This document shows positions 27,169-35,146 of a stretch of DNA of 64,000 bases, in pieces. Below the pieces are notes generated by a model. The model saw nothing but the letters and a program-made list of their open reading frames with translations. It ran no database searches and was not told the origin of the DNA. The DNA lies in the NCBI RefSeq assembly GCF_000478825.2, contig NZ_CP007542.1:2790001-2854000 (forward strand). The letters are read 5' to 3'. A program made the translations under genes and the position numbers. The stretch comes from Synechocystis sp. PCC 6714 (GTDB lineage: Bacteria > Cyanobacteriota > Cyanobacteriia > Cyanobacteriales > Microcystaceae). Positions within the stretch are counted from its first letter, which is position 1, and every line of letters starts with the position of its first letter.

Positions 27169-27187
27169 AGTCTTGCCTAAAAAGACT
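27169..27187 (+). terminator. Possible hairpin after the ExoD-like gene
   Basis: AGTCTT and AAGACT can pair around a seven-base loop, 28 bases after the stop codon of the ExoD-like gene and in the space before the convergent clpS gene. A T-run (TTTTTTG) lies just upstream rather than downstream. It may act as a bidirectional terminator; support is weak. Confidence 0.3.
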
Positions 27188-27263
27188 TCCTAGCTAGACT
27201 TTTACTAAATCGGGGCCAACTTTTGTAGATCTTCCTGCCCAAACCTAGTTTCCAGATAAGTTT

Positions 27264-27560
27264 TTAAGCCTTTTCCAACGGAGCCATGGTCAAGCCCTCC
27301 CGCCGTAGTTGCTGATGGTATAACTCCGCTTGTTCCTGGGGGCCCACCCAAACAATGGCTAGGCCGTCAAAGTGCACTTGATTAGTTAATTCCCAAGCCC
27401 GATCGCCGGTCATACCGGGGATATATTTAAGCAAACAATCGGAGACATGCTGAAACGTGTTGAAATCGTCGTTGAGGACAATTATCTTAAAGTTGGGATA
27501 GGTTTTGCGGACTGTGCTAGTTAGGCGATCGGGGGTGCTAGTGGCGGCGTTACTAATCAC
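27264..27560 (-). CDS. clpS: ATP-dependent Clp protease adaptor ClpS
   Basis: About 98 residues. The ClpS core is clear: FKIIVLNDDFNTFQHVSDCL (the NDD-x-TxxxV adaptor motif), ELTNQVHFDGLAIVWVGPQE and AELYHQQLRREGLTMAPLE. ClpS binds the N-domain of ClpC/ClpA and delivers proteins with destabilising N-terminal residues to the protease. No ATG lies near the 5' end; a GTG at 27560 and a TTG at 27569 are the candidates and GTG is chosen provisionally. The gene converges on the ExoD-like gene and diverges from hoxW, 106 bases away. Confidence 0.9.
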   Translation of the reverse strand: MISNAATSTPDRLTSTVRKTYPNFKIIVLNDDFNTFQHVSDCLLKYIPGMTGDRAWELTNQVHFDGLAIVWVGPQEQAELYHQQLRREGLTMAPLEKA

Positions 27561-27666
27561 GATAGTCAATCCGGTTGCTGAAGATTATGGCCAAATTTTA
27601 TCCTGATACCCTAATCAGGTCTTAGTCGGTTTCCCCAAATTACCCCAGTGGGTTGACAAAAATTGA

Positions 27667-28140
27667 ATGGCAGGCGAATCCACCAAGTCCACTTTAATCA
27701 TTGGTTACGGCAACACCCTACGGGGGGACGACGGCGTGGGGCGTTACCTAGCCGAAGAAATTGATCAGCAAAACTGGCCCCATTGTCGGGTTATTTCCAC
27801 CCATCAACTCACCCCAGAATTGGCCGAGGCGATCGCCGCCGTGGACCGGGTAATTTTCATTGATGCCCAGTGCCATGAGAATCAAGATTCACCTACAGTG
27901 GAACTCAAGGCGCTACACCTACCAACACCGGAGCAATTGTCAGGACAACTGGGACATCGGGGAAGCCCTTGGGAGTTAATTGCCCTGGCTAAAATTCTCT
28001 ATGGGGCCGGAGTGGAAGCGTGGTGGGTACTCATTCCCGCGTTTGCCTTTGACTATGGAGAAACACTGTCCCCCCTGACCGCAGAGGCCCAGGCGGAAGC
28101 TTTAACCAAAATTCGCCCATTGGCGCTGGGGGAGATTTAG
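27667..28140 (+). CDS. hoxW: Hydrogenase maturation protease HoxW
   Basis: A 157-residue protease of the HycI/HoxW group. The nickel-sensing motif is LIIGYGNTLRGDDGVGRYLA; the other conserved acidic position is in RVIFIDAQCHEN, and a His follows in QLGHRGSPWEL. These enzymes remove the C-terminal peptide of the large hydrogenase subunit after nickel insertion, here presumably HoxH of the bidirectional NAD-linked hydrogenase. No hox structural genes are in the window. ATG at 27667. Confidence 0.92.
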   Translation: MAGESTKSTLIIGYGNTLRGDDGVGRYLAEEIDQQNWPHCRVISTHQLTPELAEAIAAVDRVIFIDAQCHENQDSPTVELKALHLPTPEQLSGQLGHRGSPWELIALAKILYGAGVEAWWVLIPAFAFDYGETLSPLTAEAQAEALTKIRPLALGEI

Positions 28141-28167
28141 GGTCGGGGGAAATTGAAAACCAAAGGA

Positions 28168-28509
28168 TTAAGCTTCTACGGCCACAGCTTTGGCTTTTTT
28201 CTCTTTTTCCGGCTTTTCGGGGGTGAGTTTAATGCTCAAAAAGCGCATCACATTATCGTTAAGACGCATATCCCGTTCAATTAAAGCAATCTGCTGACCA
28301 TCGCCATTGAAATTGAATAAAACGTAAATGCCATCGTTAAAGCGACGGATTTGGTAAGCTAGACGGCGTTTACCCCACACCTTCACCGATACTTCCTCGG
28401 CGGCATTGTTGGTTAAGAATTCTTGGTATTTGGTAACTTCTTGGCTCACCCGTTCTTCGTTAAGGTCGGGGCGGAGAATTACCATCAGTTCGTAACTATT
28501 CACAAGCAC
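28168..28509 (-). CDS. rpsF: 30S ribosomal protein S6
   Basis: A 113-residue bS6 protein: [16 protein letters not shown] at the N-terminus, the [20 protein letters not shown] core, and a Lys/Glu/Ala-rich tail ([16 protein letters not shown]) as in other cyanobacterial S6 proteins. It binds S18 in the 30S platform. The start codon is GTG at 28509, preceded by AAGGAG; a second in-frame GTG lies six bases later. The usual bacterial neighbours (ssb, rpsR) are absent. Confidence 0.95.
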   Translation of the reverse strand: MLVNSYELMVILRPDLNEERVSQEVTKYQEFLTNNAAEEVSVKVWGKRRLAYQIRRFNDGIYVLFNFNGDGQQIALIERDMRLNDNVMRFLSIKLTPEKPEKEKKAKAVAVEA

Positions 28510-28813
28510 ATGACTCCTTATGGACTTTAGGGCTTAAACTCGGGCAGGCGTAGCAACCATGATTGTTTGGGCTAGTTCATTCGCCATTGAAGACATTGTT
28601 ACCGCCTAAAACCATGACTAGCTGACACCAAAGTTTGAGTAAAAGCAAGGATCTTTTATCATACTCGTTAGGGTGGCCGGGGAGCTAGAGGTTAATCCCA
28701 TAGTTGAGCCTTTACCAAAAGCCGGTTCATGGACTGCAATATCCCTCTGACTCTAAACTTTGGGCAATATTGGATGGTTTGCCGTCCCCCTAATAACTTT
28801 TTTTGACACCACC
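28510..28813. promoter_or_regulatory. Divergent promoter region of rpsF and the FAH-family gene
   Basis: This 304-base spacer separates two divergent genes. On the rpsF strand a TATGAT hexamer at about 28659-28664 resembles a -10 element and would leave a leader of roughly 140 bases, long enough for translational regulation of S6. No recognised leader structure was identified. Confidence 0.4.
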
Positions 28814-29638
28814 ATGGTCCAACGTTACGTTCGTATCCAGGCTAATGCCGGCACTGTCCATTACGGTTTGTTCCAATTGGATCACAGTGTAATTTTGTTA
28901 AGCGCGGCACCTTGGTTGGGGGGCCAAGCCTTGGATATTGCCATCAGTGAAGGGGATTATCGTTTACTCGCCCCCTGTGAACCCTCCAAAATTGTGGCGG
29001 TGGGGCGCAATTACCGGGCCCATGCGGCGGAACTGGGCAATGACGTGCCAGCGGAACCCCTGTTATTTTTCAAACCCCCTTCGGCGATCGCCGCTGACCA
29101 GGAAGAGATCGTTTACCCGCCCCAGTCCCAACGGGTGGACTACGAAGGGGAGTTGGCAGTCATTATCGGCAAACAGGTGAAAAACATTAGCGAAGAAGAA
29201 GCGGTTGGGGCTATTTGGGGCTACACCATTGCTAACGATATTACGGCCAGGGATTTACAGCGGCAGGATTCCCAGTGGACGAGGGCTAAGGGCTTTGATG
29301 GTTTTTGTCCCCTGGGGCCCTGGGTGGTGCGTCAGATTGACCCCGAGGCCCATTTGCAAACCACCGTCAACGATGAGGAGACTCCCCGGCAAGCTACGGC
29401 TATCAGCGATATGGTGTTTACTCCCCCCGTGTTGGTGAGCTACATTTCCCAGGTGATGACCCTCTACCCCGGGGACGTGATTTTGACCGGCACCCCGGAA
29501 GGCATTAGTTCCCTCCAGGTGGGGGATAAAGTGGATGTGGAAATTGAGGGCATTGGCAATTTGACTAACATAATCGTTGCGCCCACCCCACCTGCCCCAG
29601 AATTACCGGAAGCGGTGGAATTACAAGTAGATAGTTGA
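28814..29638 (+). CDS. Fumarylacetoacetate hydrolase family protein
   Basis: A 274-residue protein from the ATG at 28814 (MVQRYVRIQAN); an in-frame TTG at 28760 adds an implausible segment. The FAH-fold signatures are present: KIVAVGRNYRAHAAELG, LLFFKPPSAIA, VDYEGELAVIIGK with the metal-binding Glu residues, ITARDLQ and GDVILTGTPEGISSLQVGD. Family members act as fumarylpyruvate or acylpyruvate hydrolases, oxaloacetate decarboxylases or diene-dioate isomerases, and sequence alone does not decide. It lies 70 bases upstream of cpcE on the same strand. Confidence 0.88.
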   Translation: MVQRYVRIQANAGTVHYGLFQLDHSVILLSAAPWLGGQALDIAISEGDYRLLAPCEPSKIVAVGRNYRAHAAELGNDVPAEPLLFFKPPSAIAADQEEIVYPPQSQRVDYEGELAVIIGKQVKNISEEEAVGAIWGYTIANDITARDLQRQDSQWTRAKGFDGFCPLGPWVVRQIDPEAHLQTTVNDEETPRQATAISDMVFTPPVLVSYISQVMTLYPGDVILTGTPEGISSLQVGDKVDVEIEGIGNLTNIIVAPTPPAPELPEAVELQVDS

Positions 29639-29708
29639 ATAGTTAATTAGATGGTTGATTACTGCCGGCCGTTGATGTTCTGTGTTGACCGAAGATTTTT
29701 CTCTGCCC

Positions 29709-30521
29709 ATGAGTGAACCCAACCTTAACCCTGCCTATACCCTCGACCAGGCGATCGCCAATCTGCAGCAAACAGAAGATGCCAGTGCCCGTTACTATGC
29801 GGCCTGGTGGATTGGTCGTTTTCGCGCTGCCCAGCCGGAAACCATTGCTGCTTTGTTAGTAGCCCTGGAAGATGAGACTGATCGCTCCCCGGACGGTGGT
29901 TATCCCCTACGACGGAATGCGGCCAAAGCCTTGGGAAAATTAGGCGATCGCCAGGTGGTGCCAGCTTTGATCAAAGCATTGGACTGTGACGATTACTATG
30001 TGCGGGAGTCAGCGGCCCAGGCCTTGGAGGGTTTGGGGGATAATCGGGCCATCGAACCCCTGATGGCCAAATTAAGAGGGGGACTGGAAGCGGCCCAACT
30101 TGTGGAGGGTAAGCCCCATTTGGCCCAACCCTACGAAGCGATCATTGAAGCCCTTGGCACTCTCCAGGCCACCCCTGCCATTGGACAAATTGAGCCATTT
30201 TTAGAGCATTTTTCCGCCAAAGTTCAATACGCTGCTGCCCGGGCCCTATTCCAACTGACGGGGGAGCATTACTACGGTGATCGCCTCATCAGCGCCCTAG
30301 GAGGCACAGACCTGCAATTACGCCGTTCCGCCATGATGGATTTAGGGGCCACTGGTTATTTACCCGGTGCCCAGGCGATCGCCAAAACCTTTGCGGAAAA
30401 CAGTTTGAAGTTAATTGCTTTACGGGATTTGTGGTCAAGTTATCGGCAAGGGCGTTCTGACTCAGAAAGCTTAACCCCAGCCAGTGTAGAAATTTTAACT
30501 TTAATGGATAGTTTGCTCTAA
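29709..30521 (+). CDS. cpcE: Phycocyanin alpha-subunit phycocyanobilin lyase, CpcE
   Basis: A 270-residue HEAT-like repeat protein from the ATG at 29709; a GTG at 29682 is in frame. Repeat units include RRNAAKALGKLGDRQVVPAL, VRESAAQALEGLGDNRAIEP and VQYAAARALFQLTG. The N-terminal TLDQAIANLQQTEDASARYY and AAWWIGRF are characteristic of CpcE, which with CpcF attaches phycocyanobilin to Cys84 of the phycocyanin alpha subunit. The cpcBAC structural genes and cpcF are not here, as remembered for PCC 6803 where cpcE stands alone (slr1878). Confidence 0.88.
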   Translation: MSEPNLNPAYTLDQAIANLQQTEDASARYYAAWWIGRFRAAQPETIAALLVALEDETDRSPDGGYPLRRNAAKALGKLGDRQVVPALIKALDCDDYYVRESAAQALEGLGDNRAIEPLMAKLRGGLEAAQLVEGKPHLAQPYEAIIEALGTLQATPAIGQIEPFLEHFSAKVQYAAARALFQLTGEHYYGDRLISALGGTDLQLRRSAMMDLGATGYLPGAQAIAKTFAENSLKLIALRDLWSSYRQGRSDSESLTPASVEILTLMDSLL

Positions 30522-30544
30522 GAATACTGGGTTTTGGATAATTT

Positions 30545-31732
30545 TTAAGTTAACCCTAGGGACTCTTCCAAAGCTCCAATTACCACCTCCGCCACCTGTT
30601 GAATGCGAAAACGACAGGCTAGGGTTTCGGTGGAGTTGAAACTACCATTTTCCCAAAATTTATTACTACCAGCACCGCCGCCACATAGGCCAAAGTAATC
30701 ACAGGTTTGGCGACATTTTTCTACCCCCTCGGTCATATCCCGATAAATAGACTGAAACTTTTCCGTTTGACAGACAGATTCAAAGGAATCCGTTAAGACA
30801 TTACCAAAAATAAAATCACCATACTGGGGAGTTTTAATGGCTAATAATTCTGGATCAAAAGTGGAAAAATTACCCCGGTGGTCAATACTAACAATGGCAA
30901 AGGGACGATTCATATCGGTGTGGTCTAATCTATCTTCGGTGTAGATCAAACTACATAAAGATTCAAATTCTCTCACCCTAAATTCCGGTTCACTGGCACT
31001 GGCCAATTGCCAAAATCTTTCCAGGAATTGTCGATATCTTTGCAAAGTGCCTTGCTTATTAAGAGACGATTCTGTATTAATGCCTTCTGTTTCCTCCATA
31101 TTAAAACCCACATCCAACAGGTTATGATCCCGGAAAAAATGGAAAATCTCGTCGGGATAATCCAAGGATTCCTCGGTTAAAACAGCAATGACACTATGAC
31201 AAATATCATTTTTTTGCAACCATTCAATGCCCCGCATGGTGGCAGCATGGCTACCTCGACCAGTTCTGGTTTTACGGTGTTTATCGTGGAGAAAAGCTGG
31301 GCCGTCCAAACTAATACCTACATGGACAGGATATTGTTTAAATAAATCACACCAAGCTTGGTTAACTAAAATACCATTGCTCTGAAAAGAATGATCAAAC
31401 CAGAGTTGGCGGTGATTATACTTTTCCCCGTAGGCTTCAATCTGGGCAAAGGCTTGACGGTAAAATTCTAGCCCAGCGGCCAATGGTTCCCCCGCATGCC
31501 AACACAAACTAAAGTTACTGGTGGTGAAAGGACTAGCAAAAATTGCCTGCATGATTGGCTCTAAAAGCGCCAAAGGTAAATGGTTTTTTAAATGGCGATC
31601 GGGTAAATAACAGTAATCACAGTCTAGATTGCAATAGGAAGTAGGTTGGATAATAATTAAATTGGTGGGCCCAAATTTAGTGATGTCTATGGCGGAAGGG
31701 ATGGTTTGGGTTTGTTTGACTAAGCTTTGCAT
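30545..31732 (-). CDS. grrM: GRRM-type radical SAM/SPASM peptide maturase
   Basis: A 395-residue radical SAM enzyme. The [4Fe-4S]-SAM motif is YCNLDCDYCYLPDRH (CxxxCxxC) near residue 33; FSLCWHAGEPL follows as the second conserved block and HVGISLDGP the third. The C-terminal third holds the SPASM-type cluster cysteines, including CRQTCDYFGLCGGG. This pattern, and the neighbouring glycine-rich precursors plus a periplasmic binding-like protein, match the GRRM system, whose maturase belongs to the three-residue cyclophane-forming enzymes. It would crosslink an aromatic side chain to the residue two positions later. ATG at 31732. It is the last gene of a same-strand cluster, 51 bases after the 122-residue gene. 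Confidence 0.88.
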   Translation of the reverse strand: MQSLVKQTQTIPSAIDITKFGPTNLIIIQPTSYCNLDCDYCYLPDRHLKNHLPLALLEPIMQAIFASPFTTSNFSLCWHAGEPLAAGLEFYRQAFAQIEAYGEKYNHRQLWFDHSFQSNGILVNQAWCDLFKQYPVHVGISLDGPAFLHDKHRKTRTGRGSHAATMRGIEWLQKNDICHSVIAVLTEESLDYPDEIFHFFRDHNLLDVGFNMEETEGINTESSLNKQGTLQRYRQFLERFWQLASASEPEFRVREFESLCSLIYTEDRLDHTDMNRPFAIVSIDHRGNFSTFDPELLAIKTPQYGDFIFGNVLTDSFESVCQTEKFQSIYRDMTEGVEKCRQTCDYFGLCGGGAGSNKFWENGSFNSTETLACRFRIQQVAEVVIGALEESLGLT

Positions 31733-31783
31733 AAACAGTCACCAAAGTTGGACGGGTAGGGGGTAATGACAATTAAATGGGTG

Positions 31784-32152
31784 CTAAATGGGGGCGGTGC
31801 AGACCCAGATTGACCTTTGGGCATTGGTTGGGTCCGGAATTAATTGTGGCGCTAATCCCAACTCTGATGCTTCAGTTTTTTCAAAATTAGAACCAAATAT
31901 TTGTTTTAGTCGCTCCCGGGAAATTTCTATGGGAACGTTAAATGTGACGAAATAAACGCCCCAGGTACCGGCGGGAATCATCATTGCTGAAACGGGAAGG
32001 TCATAGTAGTTAGTTTCAATTTGATAGTAAGCAAAATCATCTTCAATTTTGTTGGGTAAAAGACGATCAAAAAACTGATGTTTTGGGCGATCAATATCTG
32101 CCCAAGGGGCAATGTAAATCCCTTCAAGCTGACATTCGGGGAAACCCTGCAT
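31784..32152 (-). CDS. Unknown protein inside the GRRM cluster
   Basis: A 122-residue protein, ATG at 32152, with an in-frame stop four codons upstream so it cannot be extended. It has no signal peptide or membrane span. Composition is aromatic and acidic: YIAPWADIDRPKHQFFDRLL, DFAYYQIETNYYDLPVSAMM, IPAGTWGVYFVTFNVPIE, ending SIWVCTAPI. I do not recognise the family and no catalytic motif is clear. Its place between the precursor genes and the maturase suggests a role in precursor recognition, modification or export, which is inference from context only. A 189-base gap separates it from the upstream precursor gene. Confidence 0.65.
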   Translation of the reverse strand: MQGFPECQLEGIYIAPWADIDRPKHQFFDRLLPNKIEDDFAYYQIETNYYDLPVSAMMIPAGTWGVYFVTFNVPIEISRERLKQIFGSNFEKTEASELGLAPQLIPDPTNAQRSIWVCTAPI

Positions 32153-32341
32153 CAGATCAGATCACCAAAATCCTTGTCAGTGGTGTTTGCGGGGGCGGCA
32201 AAACTGGGTTCCACTCGGACCAACTGGCAAACAACCATGGCTAGAGTCATCACCACCACCGCCTGGCCAACCACAGGAGTACAAGAAAACGACAACTTTA
32301 CTTTTCCTCGGCCTCCGAATTAGTTCCATCCTTGCCAAAAA

Positions 32342-32776
32342 TTACCAGCGATTAACAAAACCGCCGCCACCACCACGGTTAACAAAACCGCCGGCATCCC
32401 CCCAACCATTGCCCCAGGGATTATTGACATTGACGAAACCACCTCCACTATTACCATCGCCCCAACCACCTCGCCCTACATTGGCAAAGCCACCACCTCC
32501 AGAACCATCGGCCCATCCTCCCCGACGGGCATTACCGAAACCACCACCGCCGCCACCATTGGCAAAACCAGCCTGTAGGTCGACCCGATTGACGGGGGTT
32601 TCCTGTTGGGGCATTTGATTAGCCCTCTGCTGTAAAGCTGAGCTGAGGTTGTTTAACCGGGTCGAAAGGGCATTCTGGGGGTTAGTTCTCAGGGCATTGC
32701 CGGGTTCGGCCACTGTTCCCACCGCCGTTAGGGCAATTACAAATGCCGTCCAGCTAGAGCGATTATTGATAGCCAT
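32342..32776 (-). CDS. grrA: GrrA-type glycine-rich repeat precursor peptide, first copy
   Basis: A 144-residue secreted-type precursor from the ATG at 32776; the frame also opens at a TTG at 32842, which is rejected. Residues 1-25 read as a signal peptide (SSWTAFVIALTAVGTV). A leader of about 45 residues follows (LSTRLNNLSSALQQRANQ), then a Gly-rich tail in which ten aromatic residues each start an aromatic-X-Asn/Asp triplet: FAN, FGN, WAD, FAN, WGD, FVN, WGN, WGD, FVN, FVN. The protein ends in RW. Such triplets are the expected target of the nearby radical SAM maturase. The second copy lies 59 bases upstream on the same strand. Confidence 0.85.
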   Translation of the reverse strand: MAINNRSSWTAFVIALTAVGTVAEPGNALRTNPQNALSTRLNNLSSALQQRANQMPQQETPVNRVDLQAGFANGGGGGGFGNARRGGWADGSGGGGFANVGRGGWGDGNSGGGFVNVNNPWGNGWGDAGGFVNRGGGGGFVNRW

Positions 32777-32835
32777 GGATATTGCTCCCAGATTAATGAG
32801 GTAATAGGGCAAAGGACAGATCTCAATGATAAGCC

Positions 32836-33249
32836 TTACCAACGGTTGATGAAGCCGCCTCCATCAGGCCAACGACGATTGTAAAAGCCTCCCCGATCGC
32901 CCCAGCCGTTGCGCCAAGGATTGATATTGCCGAAGCCACCGCCGCCTCGGCCATTGCCCCAGCCCCCTCTACCTAGGTTGACAAATGTACCGCCACCTCG
33001 GCCATTCCCCCAACCGATCGCCACCTGCATGGGGTTTTGGGGTGCCTGGGAAGTATTTTCCGCCGGATTATTGTTCTCTCCATTATCAGTGGTGTTCTGA
33101 AGGGTGGAATGGATACGGGCAATACGGGACTCAATGGTGGTATTTTGTCCTAGCCCATGGTGGTCGGTGGTGGCAGCCTGGGTTGGAGGGGATGTCATCC
33201 CGGCGATCGCCACAAGAAAAGCAGTCCAGCCAAGTTGGTTTGAGTTCAT
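32836..33249 (-). CDS. grrA: GrrA-type glycine-rich repeat precursor peptide, second copy
   Basis: A 137-residue homologue of the adjacent precursor. The N-terminus again has WTAF followed by a hydrophobic stretch (LGWTAFLVAIAGM) that reads as a signal peptide, then a polar leader (IESRIARIHSTLQ) and a Gly-rich tail. Nine aromatic residues open triplets of the same type: WGN, FVN, WGN, FGN, WRN, WGD, FYN, WPD, FIN. The C-terminus is again NRW. ATG at 33249. The two copies share architecture more than exact sequence, so they are an old duplication. The gene follows grrP after a 114-base gap that contains an AT-rich TATATT. Confidence 0.85.
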   Translation of the reverse strand: MNSNQLGWTAFLVAIAGMTSPPTQAATTDHHGLGQNTTIESRIARIHSTLQNTTDNGENNNPAENTSQAPQNPMQVAIGWGNGRGGGTFVNLGRGGWGNGRGGGGFGNINPWRNGWGDRGGFYNRRWPDGGGFINRW

Positions 33250-33363
33250 GGGAAATACCTAAATCGACAAAGGGAATGGGAAGAGAAATAGGGTTCAAAG
33301 GAAGCTAAATATACTTTAGAACATTAACCTAAAGCACCTTTGGCCCAATGATTTTACCAGCGG

Positions 33364-34257
33364 CTATTTTTGGGGCTCCATCACCTGCTCATGGGTAACC
33401 ACTAGGTAATTGAAAAATTGCCGTAGCTTATCGTTGTCTGCGGGCACAAGTCCTTCGCTGCCAATCCATTTGTCGACAATGGCCACATCCTCCGGGTCAC
33501 CGTGAATATAACCCTCCGCTAGCCGCACCAGGGCCCGATTGGCCAGGCGCAAAAAGCCAGAATTATTTTCCTGTACCATACAGCCAACGCCATACCTAAT
33601 TTCCGCCGGTTGAGGAATAACTTTGGTGTTGGGCATATCCAAAACCTGCCGCAGTCCTCCCATTTGAATGCCATCCCCAGCCACGGCATCCACAGTACCT
33701 TTCTTCAACGCTTCCATGCCGGCACGCACACTGGTGACGGGGACCACCTCAATGTCGTCTTGGATAACCTTGATTGCATCCTCCACAATGGTGTTGGGTA
33801 CTACGGCGACCCTCCGCCCCATCAGTGTTTCGCGGGAATTGATGGGGGTGTCATTGGGAACTAACAGTTGAATGCCCGCCACTGCATAGCTAACGGTAAA
33901 ATCCACATAGCGGTCCCTTTCCCAGGTAAAGGCAGTGTCACAGACAATGTCTAGCTCTCCGGCTTTAACCTTTGGTAAGGCATCGCTCATATCCTGCACT
34001 TCGACGATCTGCAAAACCACATCCCGGCCTAATTCTTTGCCCACTTCCTCCCGGATACGATCAGCAATGTCAATGGAGTAACCCACCACCTCGTTGTTTT
34101 CGTTGATGTAGGAAAAGGGGACATTATCCAGGTTGGCCCCGATGGTTAGGTTCCCTGTACGGATAATTTTTTCCATTACCGTTTCGGCGATCGCCGCCTG
34201 GGCTCCCACCGTAGCTAGTAACAGTCCAATGAAGGTGGCGGACAACTGCTTCAACAT
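33364..34257 (-). CDS. grrP: Periplasmic solute-binding-like protein of the GRRM system
   Basis: A 297-residue protein from the ATG at 34257; the longer frame (to 34422) overlaps cobI and is rejected. The first 24 residues are a signal peptide (LKQLSATFIGLLLATVGAQ, cleavage near AIA-ET). The mature part is a type-3 amino-acid-binding fold: GNLTIGANLDNVPFSYINEN, VVGYSIDIADRIREEVG, AGELDIVCDTAFTWERDRYVD and LMGRRVAVVPNTIVEDAI. Binding proteins of ABC transporters have this fold, but no permease or ATPase gene is adjacent. An orphan binding-like protein is the known third component of GRRM systems. It heads the same-strand cluster and is divergent from cobI. Confidence 0.82.
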   Translation of the reverse strand: MLKQLSATFIGLLLATVGAQAAIAETVMEKIIRTGNLTIGANLDNVPFSYINENNEVVGYSIDIADRIREEVGKELGRDVVLQIVEVQDMSDALPKVKAGELDIVCDTAFTWERDRYVDFTVSYAVAGIQLLVPNDTPINSRETLMGRRVAVVPNTIVEDAIKVIQDDIEVVPVTSVRAGMEALKKGTVDAVAGDGIQMGGLRQVLDMPNTKVIPQPAEIRYGVGCMVQENNSGFLRLANRALVRLAEGYIHGDPEDVAIVDKWIGSEGLVPADNDKLRQFFNYLVVTHEQVMEPQK

Positions 34258-34357
34258 GACATTAATTAACCGAAAAGTTTGCGTCCAGTCTAATATAGAC
34301 CGGCTTTCACCTCGGTAAAGTAAAGAACTATTACAAACATTGTCACAATAATTTGCC

Positions 34358-35065
34358 ATGACTTTTGGTATTCTCCACGGCGTTAGTGTGGGCCCCGGCG
34401 ATCCGGAATTAATCACCCTCAAGGGATTAAAAATTTTACAATCCTGCCCCGTGGTAGCTTTTCCAGCCGGTTTACAAGGGCGATCGGGAATCGCCGAAAA
34501 AATTATTCATTCCTACCTAAACACCGAACAAATTACCCTGCCCCTACAGTTTCCCTATGTGCAAACAACGGAAATTTTAGAGCAGGCTTGGCAAGAAGCA
34601 GCGGCGGAAGTTTGGCTTTATTTGGAAAAAGGTTGGGATGTGGCCTTTGCCTGTGAAGGGGATATCAGTTTTTACAGCACCTTTACCTACCTTGCCCAAA
34701 CCCTGAAAACCAATCATCCCCAATTGAAAGTTAACTATGTTGCCGGGGTTAGTTCCCCCTTTGCTGGGGCTTCCACTCTCGGTTTACCATTGACTTGCCA
34801 AGAGGAAAAGTTAGCGATTTTGCCGGCACTATATTGCCCAGAAGAACTGGAGAAAACGCTCGATTGGGCTGAGGTAGTGGTGTTGATGAAAGTCCGGTTA
34901 GTATATGAACAGGTGTGGCAAATCCTAGCAGATAGAAAACTTTTAAACCGTGCTTGGGTGTTAGAAAAAATCTCTACTACCGAAGAGAAAATTTATCATC
35001 CTTTAACTAATTATCCCCAATTATCGCTGTCCTATTTTTCCCTGGTATTGATCAAGCAGAATTAA
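34358..35065 (+). CDS. cobI: Precorrin-2 C20-methyltransferase (CobI/CbiL)
   Basis: A 235-residue SAM-dependent tetrapyrrole methylase. Signatures are ILHGVSVGPGDPELITLKGL at the N-terminus, VAFACEGDISFYSTFTYLAQ in the substrate-binding block and NYVAGVSSPFAGASTLGLPL. It adds the C20 methyl group of precorrin-2 on the cobalamin route. ATG at 34358, length typical. The gene is divergent from grrP across a 100-base spacer and is followed by a decayed Uma2-family gene. Confidence 0.93.
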   Translation: MTFGILHGVSVGPGDPELITLKGLKILQSCPVVAFPAGLQGRSGIAEKIIHSYLNTEQITLPLQFPYVQTTEILEQAWQEAAAEVWLYLEKGWDVAFACEGDISFYSTFTYLAQTLKTNHPQLKVNYVAGVSSPFAGASTLGLPLTCQEEKLAILPALYCPEELEKTLDWAEVVVLMKVRLVYEQVWQILADRKLLNRAWVLEKISTTEEKIYHPLTNYPQLSLSYFSLVLIKQN

Positions 35066-35146
35066 CACGTATGCTTGGAGTGGTTCTCCATTGATAATCA
35101 ACCTTTTACTCTGTCCCGATTGATAACCAGTCTACAAACTTAAGTT

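Noticed and set aside
32342-33249. Low-complexity glycine-rich artefact or tandem repeat DNA on the opposite strand
   Set aside because: Regular aromatic-X-Asn/Asp triplets, signal peptides and the neighbouring radical SAM gene show real precursors on the minus strand; the Pro-rich plus-strand readings are shadows.
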